From Mycolicibacterium peregrinum (lineage in GTDB: Bacteria; Actinomycetota; Actinomycetes; Mycobacteriales; Mycobacteriaceae), in the NCBI RefSeq assembly GCF_001665785.1, contig NZ_LZSO01000028.1:124001-188000 (forward strand): 64,000 bases of DNA. The letters run 5' to 3'. Shown one piece after another: positions 37,443 through 46,283 of this stretch. Numbering within the stretch: the stretch's first letter is position 1; each line of letters opens with the position of its first letter. The notes under the pieces were generated by a model. It was not told the DNA's origin and did no database searches. It worked only from the letters and a program-made list of their open reading frames with translations. A program made the translations under genes and the position numbers.

Positions 37443-37481
37443 GAATATGGCATCGAGTGCACAAATGGAAGGGCGGGTTTT

Positions 37482-38087
37482 ATGCGGCAGGGATCCGGGC
37501 CCCGCGTCGGCAGGCGCCCGTCCACCACGCAGGACCACATCACCGACGTCGCACTGGCATTGTTCGCCGCCCACGGCTTCGACGAGGTGAGCGTCGACGA
37601 CGTGGCCAAAGCCGCGGGCATCGCGCGACGCACGCTGTTCCGCTACTACGCCTCCAAGAACGCCATCCCCTGGGGAGACTTCGACGCCCACCTGCAACAC
37701 CTGCGCGACCTGCTTGCCGCGCTGAGCCCCGAGATCCCGCTGGCCGAGGCCCTGCGCGAAGCACTGCTGTCGTTCAACACCTACGACGCCCAGGAGATGG
37801 CCCAACACCGCCTGCGTATGCGCGTCATTCTGGAAACCGCAGGGCTGCAGGCGTATTCGATGACGATGTACGCCGGGTGGCGTGAGGTCATCGCCACCTA
37901 CGTGGCACAACGCATCGGTGCGACCCCAGGGGATCTGATGCCCCAGACCGTCGGATGGCTGATGCTCGGAGTCGCGCTCTCGGCCTACGAACACTGGCTT
38001 GCCGACGAATCCGTCGCACTGCCGGACGCCATCGGCCAGGCCTTCGAAGTGGCGCGCCCCGGGTTGGAGAGGCTAGCCCCGCAGTAA
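37482..38087 (+). CDS. mftR: MftR, TetR-family regulator of the mycofactocin operon
   Basis: The 201-residue protein has a TetR HTH (HITDVALALFAAHGFDEVSV, AAGIARRTLFRYYASKNAI) and a helical ligand domain. It sits divergent from mftA, the standard mftR position. ATG 37482 is preceded by GGAAGGGCGGG. Its 3' end overlaps the convergent PhyH gene by 15 bp. Confidence 0.95.
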   Translation: MRQGSGPRVGRRPSTTQDHITDVALALFAAHGFDEVSVDDVAKAAGIARRTLFRYYASKNAIPWGDFDAHLQHLRDLLAALSPEIPLAEALREALLSFNTYDAQEMAQHRLRMRVILETAGLQAYSMTMYAGWREVIATYVAQRIGATPGDLMPQTVGWLMLGVALSAYEHWLADESVALPDAIGQAFEVARPGLERLAPQ

Positions 38088-38816
38088 CCCCTCCCACGCC
38101 GCCGCCAGTGCCGCCGGGCCCTGCGGACCGAGCGTCTCGGTGAGCATGATCGGCGCCTGCGACATGAAACGCGGTGCGCTACCGCGATGCACATCAGCGG
38201 CGTGGGCGGTGAACGGATGCAGCACGTACATATCGCCTGGCCGGCCCGTCGCACGGGCCACCGGACAGGCTCGGCTGGCCACGTCCACCATGGCACCGGC
38301 CTCGACGAACTCGACGGGGTCGGGCCCGAGCACCCGGGCGACGTCACGATGCGAACCCACCCGGATCCGCGTCGGAGCGTCGTCGGCTCCCACCTCGGAC
38401 AGCAGGGTCAGCACCAGGACGGTGTGCGGACGCCCACTGACCGCCCACTCCCCGCCCGGCAGGGGGGTGTTGGCGTCGATGTGCCAGCCCCGGTCCGCTG
38501 CGGGCGGATCGACCGGAAACCGCACCGGGATGTTGCCAAGGGCTCCGCGCGTCAGCCAACCTCCTCGTCCACAGATCGCGTCCAGGGCATCGGTGAGCGC
38601 TGCGTTGTCCACCAGTTGCCGGAACGGACCGGCGCCGGTCAGATCGGCCGTCCACACCACCGCACTCGTCCACGACGCGGGCTCATCCGGAGACAGTCCG
38701 ATCTGCGTCCAGAGCAGATCCCGGGCGGCATCGGCGATTTCGGCCGGCGCGGCCTGTTCGACCTTGACGAACCCGTCCCGTTTGAATGCCTCGACGTCCA
38801 CCACGCCGACCACCAT
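38073..38816 (-). CDS. Phytanoyl-CoA dioxygenase (PhyH) family protein
   Basis: The 247-residue protein contains the Fe(II) ligands HxD in WHIDAN and a distal His in FTAHAADVHRGSAPRFMSQ, followed by the arginine that would bind 2-oxoglutarate. This is the 2-oxoglutarate-dependent PhyH-like fold. The substrate is unknown. It is convergent with mftR, and nothing in the sequence ties it to mycofactocin. Confidence 0.8.
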   Translation of the reverse strand: MVVGVVDVEAFKRDGFVKVEQAAPAEIADAARDLLWTQIGLSPDEPASWTSAVVWTADLTGAGPFRQLVDNAALTDALDAICGRGGWLTRGALGNIPVRFPVDPPAADRGWHIDANTPLPGGEWAVSGRPHTVLVLTLLSEVGADDAPTRIRVGSHRDVARVLGPDPVEFVEAGAMVDVASRACPVARATGRPGDMYVLHPFTAHAADVHRGSAPRFMSQAPIMLTETLGPQGPAALAAAWEGLLRG

Positions 38817-38910
38817 GACGCACCTCCCCTGACCGGCGCCAATGGTTTTCCGGCGAAAAAACTTCGCTCAAGGCCGTCGGAGTTCGGCGCCCGGCGGCGA
38901 CGATAAGGGT

Positions 38911-39426
38911 GTGAGCGCCGAAACAGACGCTCCGCGGGCGCTGCTGAGGTGCTACGACGAGGCCCTGCCGGCGGTGTACGGCTACTTCGTACGCCGCTGC
39001 GGTGACCGCGGAACCGCCGAAGACCTGACGTCGGAGACGTTCCTGGCCGCCATGGACGCGGCCCGCAGACCGTCGCCGCCGCCGATCTCGGTGCCGTGGT
39101 TGATCGGGGTGGCCAGGCACAAACTCGCCGACCACTACCGCCGCCGCCACGACCGGTTCACCGTGCCGGTGGCCGAACTGCCCGAACCGGTGGACCCGGC
39201 CGATGACTGGGACGCCGAACTGGATCGAATTGTCGCCGAAGCGGTTCTGGCCCGGCTACCCGAACAGCACCGTACCGTGCTCGCCCTGCGTTACCTCGAC
39301 GACTGTTCGGTGGGTGAATGCGCCGAGCTGATCGGGCGCACGGTGCACGCCACCGAGGCTCTGCTGGTCCGGGCCCGCCGAGCCTTCAGAGCCCAGTACC
39401 CGACACCGGAGGGAGGGACGTCGTGA
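38911..39426 (+). CDS. ECF-type RNA polymerase sigma factor
   Basis: The 171-residue protein has sigma region 2 (YFVRRCGDRGTAEDLTSETF, WLIGVARHKLADHYRRR) and region 4 (LPEQHRTVLALRYLDD, RTVHATEALLVRARRAFR). It has no regions 1 or 3, as expected for the ECF group. The start is taken as GTG 38911; upstream codons to 38842 lack family support. It overlaps the VOC gene by 4 bp (GTGA), so the VOC protein may be its partner or its main output. Confidence 0.88.
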   Translation: MSAETDAPRALLRCYDEALPAVYGYFVRRCGDRGTAEDLTSETFLAAMDAARRPSPPPISVPWLIGVARHKLADHYRRRHDRFTVPVAELPEPVDPADDWDAELDRIVAEAVLARLPEQHRTVLALRYLDDCSVGECAELIGRTVHATEALLVRARRAFRAQYPTPEGGTS

Positions 39427-40727
39427 TCAACAACCACGATCCGTTGACCGTGCTCAACGGCGACGACCCACCGGTCTCCCCCGACCCGGCGTTCGCCGCC
39501 CGGCTGCGCGCGCGGCTGGAATCGGCGCTCACCCTTCCCGACCGCACCGAAGGAGTTGACATGAGTGGAACCGAAACTGCCATCGCCGAACTCAACGAGC
39601 CCGCGGCTGTTGCCGCTCCAACCCGGTCCGCCGTGGTCGCCTACCTGGCGGTGCCCGACGCCCGCGCCGCGATCGCGTGGTACATCGACGCGCTGGGTGC
39701 CGTTCAGGTCGGTGAGCCGATCGTCATGGACGACGGCCGAATCGGCCACGCCGAGCTCGCGCTGGCCGGCGGCGTGTTCTACCTGGCCGACGAATACCCT
39801 GAGATCGGCTTGAAAGCACCGGCACCCCATGCCAATTCGGTGAGCCTGATGCTGGAGGTCCCCGACACCGACGCCGCACTGGACCGGGCCCGCACGCTGG
39901 GCGCGCAGGTCCAGCGGGAACCGTACGAGAACTACGGCAGCCGCAACGCGGCGATCATCGACCCCTCCGGACACCGCTGGATGCTGTCAGGGCCTGCGAC
40001 CGGAGCCGTGCCAGATTCGCGGCCCGCCGCGGTCGTGCCCATCCAGCATGGCGACGTCGGATACGTCTCGGTGTGGGCGCCCGATGCCGCACGCGCCGCG
40101 GCCTTCTACGGCCACGTGCTGGGCTGGACCTACGACCCGGCCACCGGCCAGGTCACCAACACGCGACAGCCCATCGGCATCTTCAGCGTCGCGGGCGCCG
40201 GCAACCTGTTCTGCTGCTACGCGGTGACCGATCTGGACGGAGCACGCCAGGCGATCCTCACCGGCGGCGGCCAACCCGGCCAGACCCAGGAGTTCGACTT
40301 CGGCACCGTGCTCGACGCCACCGATCCGGTCGGCACCCCGTTCGCGGTGTTCCTGCCGACACCGGGCACGCCGAGGCCGGAACTGAACGGCGCAGGGCCA
40401 GGCGAGCTTTCGTACCTCACCTACGAGGTGCCCGACTCGACGGCGTTCAAAGAGTTCTACAGCCGAGTCTTCTCCTGGACCTTCGAACCCGGCCGGATCA
40501 ACGACGGTTGGGGCGTACAGGGCAGTCAGCCGATGTCGGGGGTGGCCGGCGGCGCCGGGAGAGCCACCGCTGTGCCGATGTGGACGGTCGCCGAAATCGA
40601 CGCCGCGGTCGCCCGGGTCCGCGAGGCAGGCGGCACCGTGCTGCAGCAGCCGTCACGACAGGACTACGGCTTCATGGCCGAGTGCACCGACGACCAGGGT
40701 GTCCGCTTCTACCTCGGCCAGGTCTAA
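39423..40727 (+). CDS. Triple-VOC (glyoxalase/bleomycin-resistance fold) protein with N-terminal sigma-linked segment
   Basis: From GTG 39423 the product has 434 residues. Residues 1-46 (DPLTVLNGDD, then FAARLRARLESAL) look like the N-terminus of proteins encoded next to ECF sigma factors. Three VOC-like modules follow: LAVPDARAAIAWYIDALGAV, VSVWAPDAARAAAFYGHVLG and LTYEVPDSTAFKEFYSRVFS. A strong internal ribosome-binding site (AAGGAG, 39550-39555) stands before ATG 39561, so a shorter 388-residue form may also be made. VOC proteins bind small molecules or metals; the function here is unknown. Confidence 0.8.
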   Translation: MINNHDPLTVLNGDDPPVSPDPAFAARLRARLESALTLPDRTEGVDMSGTETAIAELNEPAAVAAPTRSAVVAYLAVPDARAAIAWYIDALGAVQVGEPIVMDDGRIGHAELALAGGVFYLADEYPEIGLKAPAPHANSVSLMLEVPDTDAALDRARTLGAQVQREPYENYGSRNAAIIDPSGHRWMLSGPATGAVPDSRPAAVVPIQHGDVGYVSVWAPDAARAAAFYGHVLGWTYDPATGQVTNTRQPIGIFSVAGAGNLFCCYAVTDLDGARQAILTGGGQPGQTQEFDFGTVLDATDPVGTPFAVFLPTPGTPRPELNGAGPGELSYLTYEVPDSTAFKEFYSRVFSWTFEPGRINDGWGVQGSQPMSGVAGGAGRATAVPMWTVAEIDAAVARVREAGGTVLQQPSRQDYGFMAECTDDQGVRFYLGQV

Positions 40728-40728
40728 C

Positions 40729-40790
40729 CGCGAGCAGACGCTCAGGTACCCGCCAACGTGTGTTTTCGGGTACCTGCGCGTCTGCTCGCG
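40729..40790. terminator. Long hairpin terminator between convergent genes, shared outer arm
   Basis: A 24-bp stem (40729-40752 with 40767-40790) has one mismatch and a 14-nt loop. It starts 2 bp after the VOC stop and ends 9 bp before the convergent oxidoreductase stop. The outer arm CGAGCAGAC is repeated in the hairpin at 47168-47226. There is no terminal T-run, so it may act as a bidirectional or rho-independent-like stop, or as a repeat element. Confidence 0.65.
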
Positions 40791-40798
40791 AGGGAACG

Positions 40799-41986
40799 TC
40801 AGCCCAGGACGTCGGAGATGGGAGCGCCTGCGGCGATCTTGCCGCGGGCCTTCATCACCTTGCCGGGCATGCCGCCACCGACCACGCCGACCACGACACC
40901 GTCGCGCTCGTAGAAGGCCAGGAACTTGCGGCCGTCGTCCTCGACCACGTGCACGACATCGTCGGCCTCGGGCTCACCGAGGCACTGGATCTTGACGTCG
41001 TACTGATCACTCCAGAAGTACGGCACCGACACGACGGGCGAGGCCTCCTGGCCCAGGATCGCCGGAACCATGGCCCGCGCCTGGTCGGCAACATTGCTCC
41101 AATGCTCAACGCGCGCTTGGTCACCCACGTGATCGCGCCACGATGCGACGTCGCCGATGGCCCACACGCCGGCGGCACTGGAGCGACCGACCTCGTCGCA
41201 CACCACGCCGTTGTCGAGCGCGATCCCGCTGCCCTCGAGCCATTCGACCGCCGGGTGCGAACCGATGCCGACCACCACCAGGTCGGCGTCGAGTTCGGTG
41301 CCGTCGCCCAGCACGACCTGCTCGACCTTGTCGGTGCCCCGTACTTCGCTGACCCCGACACCGCAGCGCACATCGACGCCCTCGGCCTGGTGCAACCGGG
41401 TCACCAGGGCCCCGATCTGCTCACCCAGCACCGAGGCCAGCGGGGTCGGCTGCGGCTCCACCAGCGTCACCTCGACACCGAGCTTGCGCAGGCTCGCGGC
41501 CACCTCGCAGCCGATGAAGCCGGCACCGACCACCACGGCCCGCCGCGCCTTACCGGCGTGCTCCCGCAGCGCCATGCTCTCGTCGTAGTTGCGCAGCACG
41601 TGGATTCCGGCCAGGTCGCCGAAGGAGCGGATGCGCTTGGGCACCAGCCCGGTCGCGATGATCAGCTCGTCGTAGGCGACGTCGCTGCCGTCGGCCAGCT
41701 TCAGCGTCTTGGCGGCGGTGTCCACCGACTGGGCGGCAGAGCCGAGCCGCAGCGTGATGTTGTTCTCGGCGTAGAACTCGGCCGGCTTGAGAGTGACGTC
41801 GTCCGTCTCCGCGCGCAGCACCTCTTTGGACAGCGGCGGCCGGTCGTAGGGCAGATGGTCCTCGTCGCTGACGATCGTGATGGGCCCGCCGTACTCCGAC
41901 CGGCGCAGCTGTTCGGCCGTCCGGGCCGCGGCCAGGCCGCCGCCGACGATGACGATGCCTGCTGCTGATCCCGTAGAAGTAGTCAC
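40799..41986 (-). CDS. FAD/NAD(P)-dependent ferredoxin-reductase-like oxidoreductase (Rv0688-like)
   Basis: The 395-residue protein has an N-terminal FAD motif (IVIVGGGLAAARTAEQL), the YDRPPLSKEVL block of rubredoxin/ferredoxin reductases, a second dinucleotide motif (VVVGAGFIGCEVA) and the FAD-binding AIGDVA near residue 285. It should pass electrons from NAD(P)H to a ferredoxin, for example for a P450. The order relative to mft and tuf matches Rv0688 of M. tuberculosis from memory. Confidence 0.92.
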   Translation of the reverse strand: MTTSTGSAAGIVIVGGGLAAARTAEQLRRSEYGGPITIVSDEDHLPYDRPPLSKEVLRAETDDVTLKPAEFYAENNITLRLGSAAQSVDTAAKTLKLADGSDVAYDELIIATGLVPKRIRSFGDLAGIHVLRNYDESMALREHAGKARRAVVVGAGFIGCEVAASLRKLGVEVTLVEPQPTPLASVLGEQIGALVTRLHQAEGVDVRCGVGVSEVRGTDKVEQVVLGDGTELDADLVVVGIGSHPAVEWLEGSGIALDNGVVCDEVGRSSAAGVWAIGDVASWRDHVGDQARVEHWSNVADQARAMVPAILGQEASPVVSVPYFWSDQYDVKIQCLGEPEADDVVHVVEDDGRKFLAFYERDGVVVGVVGGGMPGKVMKARGKIAAGAPISDVLG

Positions 41987-42055
41987 GTGGGGTTTTTACA
42001 CGATCGCGGTTAAGCGTTGTGCTTCACCCTATGTTTGCGCAGGCCGCTGGGTCCA

Positions 42056-42514
42056 TCAGGACCGGCCCCGCTCGATGACGTTCGTGAGCACCACGATGCT
42101 CTCGCTGCGCTCGATCCGAGCGGTTGACCGGATCCGTTCCAGGGCCTCCTCGAGGTGGCGCATGTCGCGCGCCAGCACGTGCAGGATCGCGTCGGCGGTA
42201 CCGGTGACCGTTGCCGCACTGACCACCTCGGGAATGTCGATCCAGGCCGCACGCAACTGATCCGGGGCGATCGTGCCCTGGCAGAACACCTGTACGTAAG
42301 CCTCGGTGCGCCACCCCAGCACGTTGCGATCGATCACAGTGGTGAAGCCCCGGATCACCCCGTCGGCCACCATCCGGTCCACCCGGCGCTTGACCGCAGG
42401 CGCCGACAGATTCACCCGCTGTCCGATCTCGGCGAATGTCGCCCTGGCGTTCTCGGTGAGTGCGGCCAGGATCCGCTCGTCGGTGTCGTCCAGACGCTCC
42501 ATGTCGACCTCCAC
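42056..42514 (-). CDS. Lrp/AsnC-family transcriptional regulator
   Basis: The 152-residue protein has the Lrp HTH (DDTDERILAALTENARATFA, VNLSAPAVKRRVDRMVADGV) and a RAM ligand/oligomer domain (YVQVFCQGTI to the end). It is divergent from the DDAH-rocD-rocE operon, the same arrangement as AsnC-type Rv2324 beside rocD/rocE in M. tuberculosis. It probably senses arginine or ornithine and controls that operon. Confidence 0.92.
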   Translation of the reverse strand: MEVDMERLDDTDERILAALTENARATFAEIGQRVNLSAPAVKRRVDRMVADGVIRGFTTVIDRNVLGWRTEAYVQVFCQGTIAPDQLRAAWIDIPEVVSAATVTGTADAILHVLARDMRHLEEALERIRSTARIERSESIVVLTNVIERGRS

Positions 42515-42580
42515 ACAACAAACCGCCGCTGGATCGCAGTTCCTGCAATATATCCCTGCTATGCACGCAACAAGGAGCGA

Positions 42581-42607
42581 TTGATTGCGTCACAGCCGCT
42601 TCATATC
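42581..42607 (+). promoter_or_regulatory. Possible promoter giving leaderless ddaH mRNA
   Basis: A -10-like CATATC (42602-42607) lies 8 bp before the ATG at 42616, with TTGATT (42581-42586) at a short 15-bp spacing. No Shine-Dalgarno precedes the ATG. The spacing is not ideal; the call is tentative. Confidence 0.3.
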
Positions 42608-42615
42608 GTCGAATC

Positions 42616-43500
42616 ATGACGATTTTCGATGAAGTCATGCCTGAGACTGCGCCCGCAACCGGGGCCACAGCACCCACTCGACTCGCAGTGCCACCCGCGC
42701 GGGCCGCGACCAACCGCCACTACGCCATGACCTCCCCCGAGTACTTCACCGTCGAATACGCCATCAACCCGTGGATGGACACCGCCATCCCCGTGGACAC
42801 CGCGCTCGCACTGTCACAGTGGGAAACGCTGCGCCGGGTGTACGCCGACCTGGGTCACACCGTCGATCTGGTGGCGCCGCGCGCCGGTCTGCCCGACATG
42901 GTCTACGCCGCCAACGGCGGCTTCCTCGTCGGGGACACCGCCGTGGTCGCCCGCTTCGCCCACCCGCAGCGCGCCGGTGAGGCCGACGCCTACGCCGAGT
43001 GGATGACCGCCGCCGGCTACCGGACGGTGTTCACCGATCACGTCAACGAGGGCCAGGGCGACCTGCTGCTCGTCGGGTCAACTCTGTTGGCCGGATATGG
43101 TTTTCGCACCGACCGGCGCGCCCACGCCGAGATCGCGGCCGCCACCGGGCTTGACGTGATCAGCCTCGAACTCGTCGACCCGCGGTTCTATCACCTCGAT
43201 ACCGCGCTGGCCGTGCTCGACGATTCGACCATCGCCTATCATCCCCCGGCCTTCAGCACCGAGGCCCGACAGCGTCTGACCGAATTGTTCGGCGATGCGA
43301 TCGAAGTGGGCTCCGCCGACGCCTTCGTCCTCGGCCTCAATGTGGTGTCCGACGGCCGGCACGTCGTGATGCCTGCCGCGGCCAGGGGATTCGCCGGTCA
43401 GCTGCGCCGGGCCGGCTTCGAACCGATCGGCGTCGACCTGTCCGAACTACTCAAAGGCGGCGGATCCGTCAAATGCTGCACCCTGGAGCGGTATCGATGA
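42616..43500 (+). CDS. Dimethylargininase (DDAH)-like amidinohydrolase
   Basis: The 294-residue protein belongs to the guanidino-group-modifying fold. EGQGDLLLVGSTLLAGYGFR (145-164) holds the substrate carboxylates, YHLDTAL (His193) the catalytic His and GGGSVKCCTL the nucleophilic Cys (287 or 288). DDAH hydrolyses methylated arginines to citrulline; relatives act on arginine. Its place upstream of rocD and rocE suggests it feeds arginine breakdown, but whether the product is citrulline or ornithine cannot be told. It matches the position of Rv2323c. Confidence 0.8.
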   Translation: MTIFDEVMPETAPATGATAPTRLAVPPARAATNRHYAMTSPEYFTVEYAINPWMDTAIPVDTALALSQWETLRRVYADLGHTVDLVAPRAGLPDMVYAANGGFLVGDTAVVARFAHPQRAGEADAYAEWMTAAGYRTVFTDHVNEGQGDLLLVGSTLLAGYGFRTDRRAHAEIAAATGLDVISLELVDPRFYHLDTALAVLDDSTIAYHPPAFSTEARQRLTELFGDAIEVGSADAFVLGLNVVSDGRHVVMPAAARGFAGQLRRAGFEPIGVDLSELLKGGGSVKCCTLERYR

Positions 43501-44747
43501 CCATGCTGGACAGGGTGGACAGTCAGGCCACCCCGGACCCTGCGACCGCCGCCGCGATCAGGCTCGACGATCGCCATGTCGCCCACAACTACTCACCACT
43601 GCCCGTGGTCGCCGAAAGCGCCGAAGGGGCCTGGATCACCGACGTGACGGGCCGCCGCTATCTCGATTGCCTGGCCGCCTATTCGGCGGTCAACTTCGGT
43701 CACCGCAACCCGGAGATCGTCGCCGCCGCCCACGCCCAACTGGACCGGCTGACGCTGGTGAGCCGCGCCTTCCACTCCGACCGGCTCGGGCCGTTCGCCG
43801 AGGCACTGGCCGGGCTGTGCGCGAAAGACATGGTACTGCCGATGAACAGCGGCGCGGAGGCCGTGGAGAGCGGCATCAAGGTAGCCCGCAAGTGGGGCAC
43901 CGACGTCAAGGGCGTGAAAGCCGACAGCTCGAATATTGTCGTAGCGCACAACAACTTCCACGGTCGCACCACCACCATCATCAGCTTCTCCGACGACGAC
44001 ACCGCCCGCCGCGGCTTCGGGCCATACACGCCCGGATTCCGCTCGGTGCCCTTCGGAGACCATCGGGCGATGGCCGAAGCGATCGACGAAAACACGGCCG
44101 CTGTCCTGATCGAACCGATTCAAGGAGAGGCCGGCATCATCGTCCCGCCTGCCGACTACCTGCCACGTGTCCGCGACATCTGTACCCGCAACAACGTACT
44201 GATGATCGCCGACGAGATCCAGTCCGGTCTGGCCCGCACCGGTCGAACCTTCGCCTGCGAGCACTGGGGCGTGGTGCCCGACGTGTACCTGCTCGGCAAG
44301 GCCCTGGGCGGCGGCGTGGTACCGCTGTCCGCGGTCGTTGCCGACCGCGACGTCCTGGGTGTGCTGCACCCCGGCGAGCACGGTTCCACGTTCGGTGGCA
44401 ACCCGCTGGCAACCGCCATCGGCTCCACGGTGGTGGGAATGCTGCGCCGTGGCGAATTCCAGCGCCGGTCAACCGAACTCGGAGAGCACCTACACAGGAG
44501 GCTCACCGGGTTGATCGGGCACGGGGTGACGGCAGTGCGTGGCCTTGGTCTGTGGGCCGGGGTGGACATCGACCCGGATCTGGGCACCGGCAAGCAGTTC
44601 GGCCTGGCGCTGGCCGAGCGCGGTGTGCTGGTGAAGGACACCCACGGATCGACGCTGCGGTTCGCCCCGCCCCTGGTGGTGACCGCCGACGAGCTCGACT
44701 GGGCCGTTGACCGATTCGCTGACACTCTGACCGAGGCGCGCCGATAA
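43497..44747 (+). CDS. rocD: Ornithine aminotransferase
   Basis: From ATG 43497, overlapping the upstream stop by 4 bp, the product has 416 residues. It is a class-III PLP aminotransferase: MNSGAEAVESGIKVAR, HNNFHGRT, the PLP-ring Asp in IADEIQSGLARTGR (Asp239) and the Schiff-base Lys in LLGKALGGG (Lys268). It converts ornithine and 2-oxoglutarate to glutamate-semialdehyde and glutamate. The M. tuberculosis gene is split into rocD1 and rocD2; here it is intact. Confidence 0.95.
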   Translation: MTMLDRVDSQATPDPATAAAIRLDDRHVAHNYSPLPVVAESAEGAWITDVTGRRYLDCLAAYSAVNFGHRNPEIVAAAHAQLDRLTLVSRAFHSDRLGPFAEALAGLCAKDMVLPMNSGAEAVESGIKVARKWGTDVKGVKADSSNIVVAHNNFHGRTTTIISFSDDDTARRGFGPYTPGFRSVPFGDHRAMAEAIDENTAAVLIEPIQGEAGIIVPPADYLPRVRDICTRNNVLMIADEIQSGLARTGRTFACEHWGVVPDVYLLGKALGGGVVPLSAVVADRDVLGVLHPGEHGSTFGGNPLATAIGSTVVGMLRRGEFQRRSTELGEHLHRRLTGLIGHGVTAVRGLGLWAGVDIDPDLGTGKQFGLALAERGVLVKDTHGSTLRFAPPLVVTADELDWAVDRFADTLTEARR

Positions 44748-44774
44748 TCGGTTGACCGGCAGCAAGGAGACACC

Positions 44775-46283
44775 ATGTCCACCCCAGCCAACAACCTGAC
44801 CAGCCAGATGTTACGGCGAAGGCCGGTCACCGGAGCTCCCGTCGCCCACGGCGCGTCCGACCACTTGCGACGAAGTATCGGCACGTTCCAGCTCACCCTG
44901 TTCGGCGTCGGCGCCACCGTCGGCACCGGTATCTTCATCGTGCTGCAGCAGGCCGTGCCCAAAGCCGGTCCGGCAGTGCTCGTGTCGTTCGTGGTGGCCG
45001 GTATCGCTGCCGGCCTGTCGGCGATCTGCTACGCGGAAATGGCTGCAGCTGTACCAGTTTCGGGGTCCACCTATTCCTACGCCTACACCACGATGGGCGA
45101 ATTCATCGCCATGGGCGTCGCCGCGTGCCTGCTGCTGGAGTACGGCGTCTCCATGTCGGCCACCGCGATCGGCTGGAGCGGCTACCTCAATCAGCTGCTG
45201 GACAACTGGTTCGGATGGCGCCTGCCGCACGCATTGTCGGCAGCCCCGTGGGGCGACAACCCCGGCCTGATCAACCTGCCTGCGACGGTCCTGATCATCA
45301 TGTGCGCACTGCTGCTCATCCGCGGCGCCAGTGAGTCCGCGGCGGTCAACACCGTCATGGTGATCCTCAAACTCGCGGTGCTCGCCATGTTCGTGGCCAT
45401 CGCGTTCACCGCATTCACCACGGACCATTTCGCCGGATTCTCGGACAAAGGTTTCGCCGGGATCACCGCTGCCGCCAGCACCATCTTCTTCACCTTCATC
45501 GGCCTGGACGCCGTCTCCACCGCGGGCGATGAGGTGAAGAATCCGCAGAAGACCATGCCGCGGGCGATCCTCGGGGCACTCGTGGTTGTCACCAGCATCT
45601 ACATCCTGGTCGCATTCGCCGGGCTCGGAACGCAGTCCGCCGACGAGTTCGGTTCCGACGAACAGTCCGAAGCTGGTTTGTCGGTGATGCTCACCAACAT
45701 CCTGCACGGGCAGACCTGGGCCAGCAGCGTCCTCGCGTTCGGCGCGGTGATCTCGATCTTCTCGGTGACCCTGGTGGTGATGTACGGCCAGACCCGCATC
45801 CTGTTCGCCATGGGGCGTGACGGCCTACTGCCGCCCATGTTCGCAAAAGTCAACCCGCGCACCATGACTCCGGTGAACAACACCATCGTCGTCGCGGCGG
45901 TCACCGGCACCCTGGCCGGGTTTGTGCCGCTGGACTATCTGTGGGATCTGGTCTCGATCGGCACCCTGGTGGCGTTCATCGTGGTCTCGATCGGCGTGAT
46001 CATCCTGCGGGTGCGGGAGCCCGACCTGCCGCGGTCGTTCAAGGTTCCCGGCTACCCGGTGACGCCGATCCTGTCCGTGCTGGCCTGTGGGTTCGTGCTG
46101 TGGGGCCTGCCGCACATCACCTGGCTGTGGTTCAGCATCTGGGTCGCCCTCGTCTTGGCCTTCTACCTGTTGTGGAGCCGGCATCACAGCGCCCTCAACG
46201 ACGGCGGCGACGGGTACATCCCGGGTGCGGCCGCCGGCGAAGACGACGTGATGACCACCCCGGGAGCCGAGGAGAACCGATGA
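44775..46283 (+). CDS. rocE: Amino acid permease, APC family (RocE-like)
   Basis: The 502-residue protein has 12 membrane helices and the APC signature GVGATVGTGIFIVL in the first helix. The C-terminal region is longer than in GabP types and ends in an acidic tail. It is close to the cationic amino acid (CAT/RocE) group, fitting arginine or ornithine uptake. ATG 44775 is preceded by AAGGAG. The stop overlaps the Usp start by 4 bp. Confidence 0.88.
   Translation: MSTPANNLTSQMLRRRPVTGAPVAHGASDHLRRSIGTFQLTLFGVGATVGTGIFIVLQQAVPKAGPAVLVSFVVAGIAAGLSAICYAEMAAAVPVSGSTYSYAYTTMGEFIAMGVAACLLLEYGVSMSATAIGWSGYLNQLLDNWFGWRLPHALSAAPWGDNPGLINLPATVLIIMCALLLIRGASESAAVNTVMVILKLAVLAMFVAIAFTAFTTDHFAGFSDKGFAGITAAASTIFFTFIGLDAVSTAGDEVKNPQKTMPRAILGALVVVTSIYILVAFAGLGTQSADEFGSDEQSEAGLSVMLTNILHGQTWASSVLAFGAVISIFSVTLVVMYGQTRILFAMGRDGLLPPMFAKVNPRTMTPVNNTIVVAAVTGTLAGFVPLDYLWDLVSIGTLVAFIVVSIGVIILRVREPDLPRSFKVPGYPVTPILSVLACGFVLWGLPHITWLWFSIWVALVLAFYLLWSRHHSALNDGGDGYIPGAAAGEDDVMTTPGAEENR

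Noticed and set aside
40073..41968. 631-codon plus-strand frame
   Set aside because: It shadows the VOC gene in another frame and is antisense to the ferredoxin-reductase-like gene; its composition is Arg/His/Gly-rich.
42581..42607. Second promoter pair TTGCGT with CATATC
   Set aside because: The spacing of 11 bp is too short; only the 15-bp alternative was kept, at low confidence.
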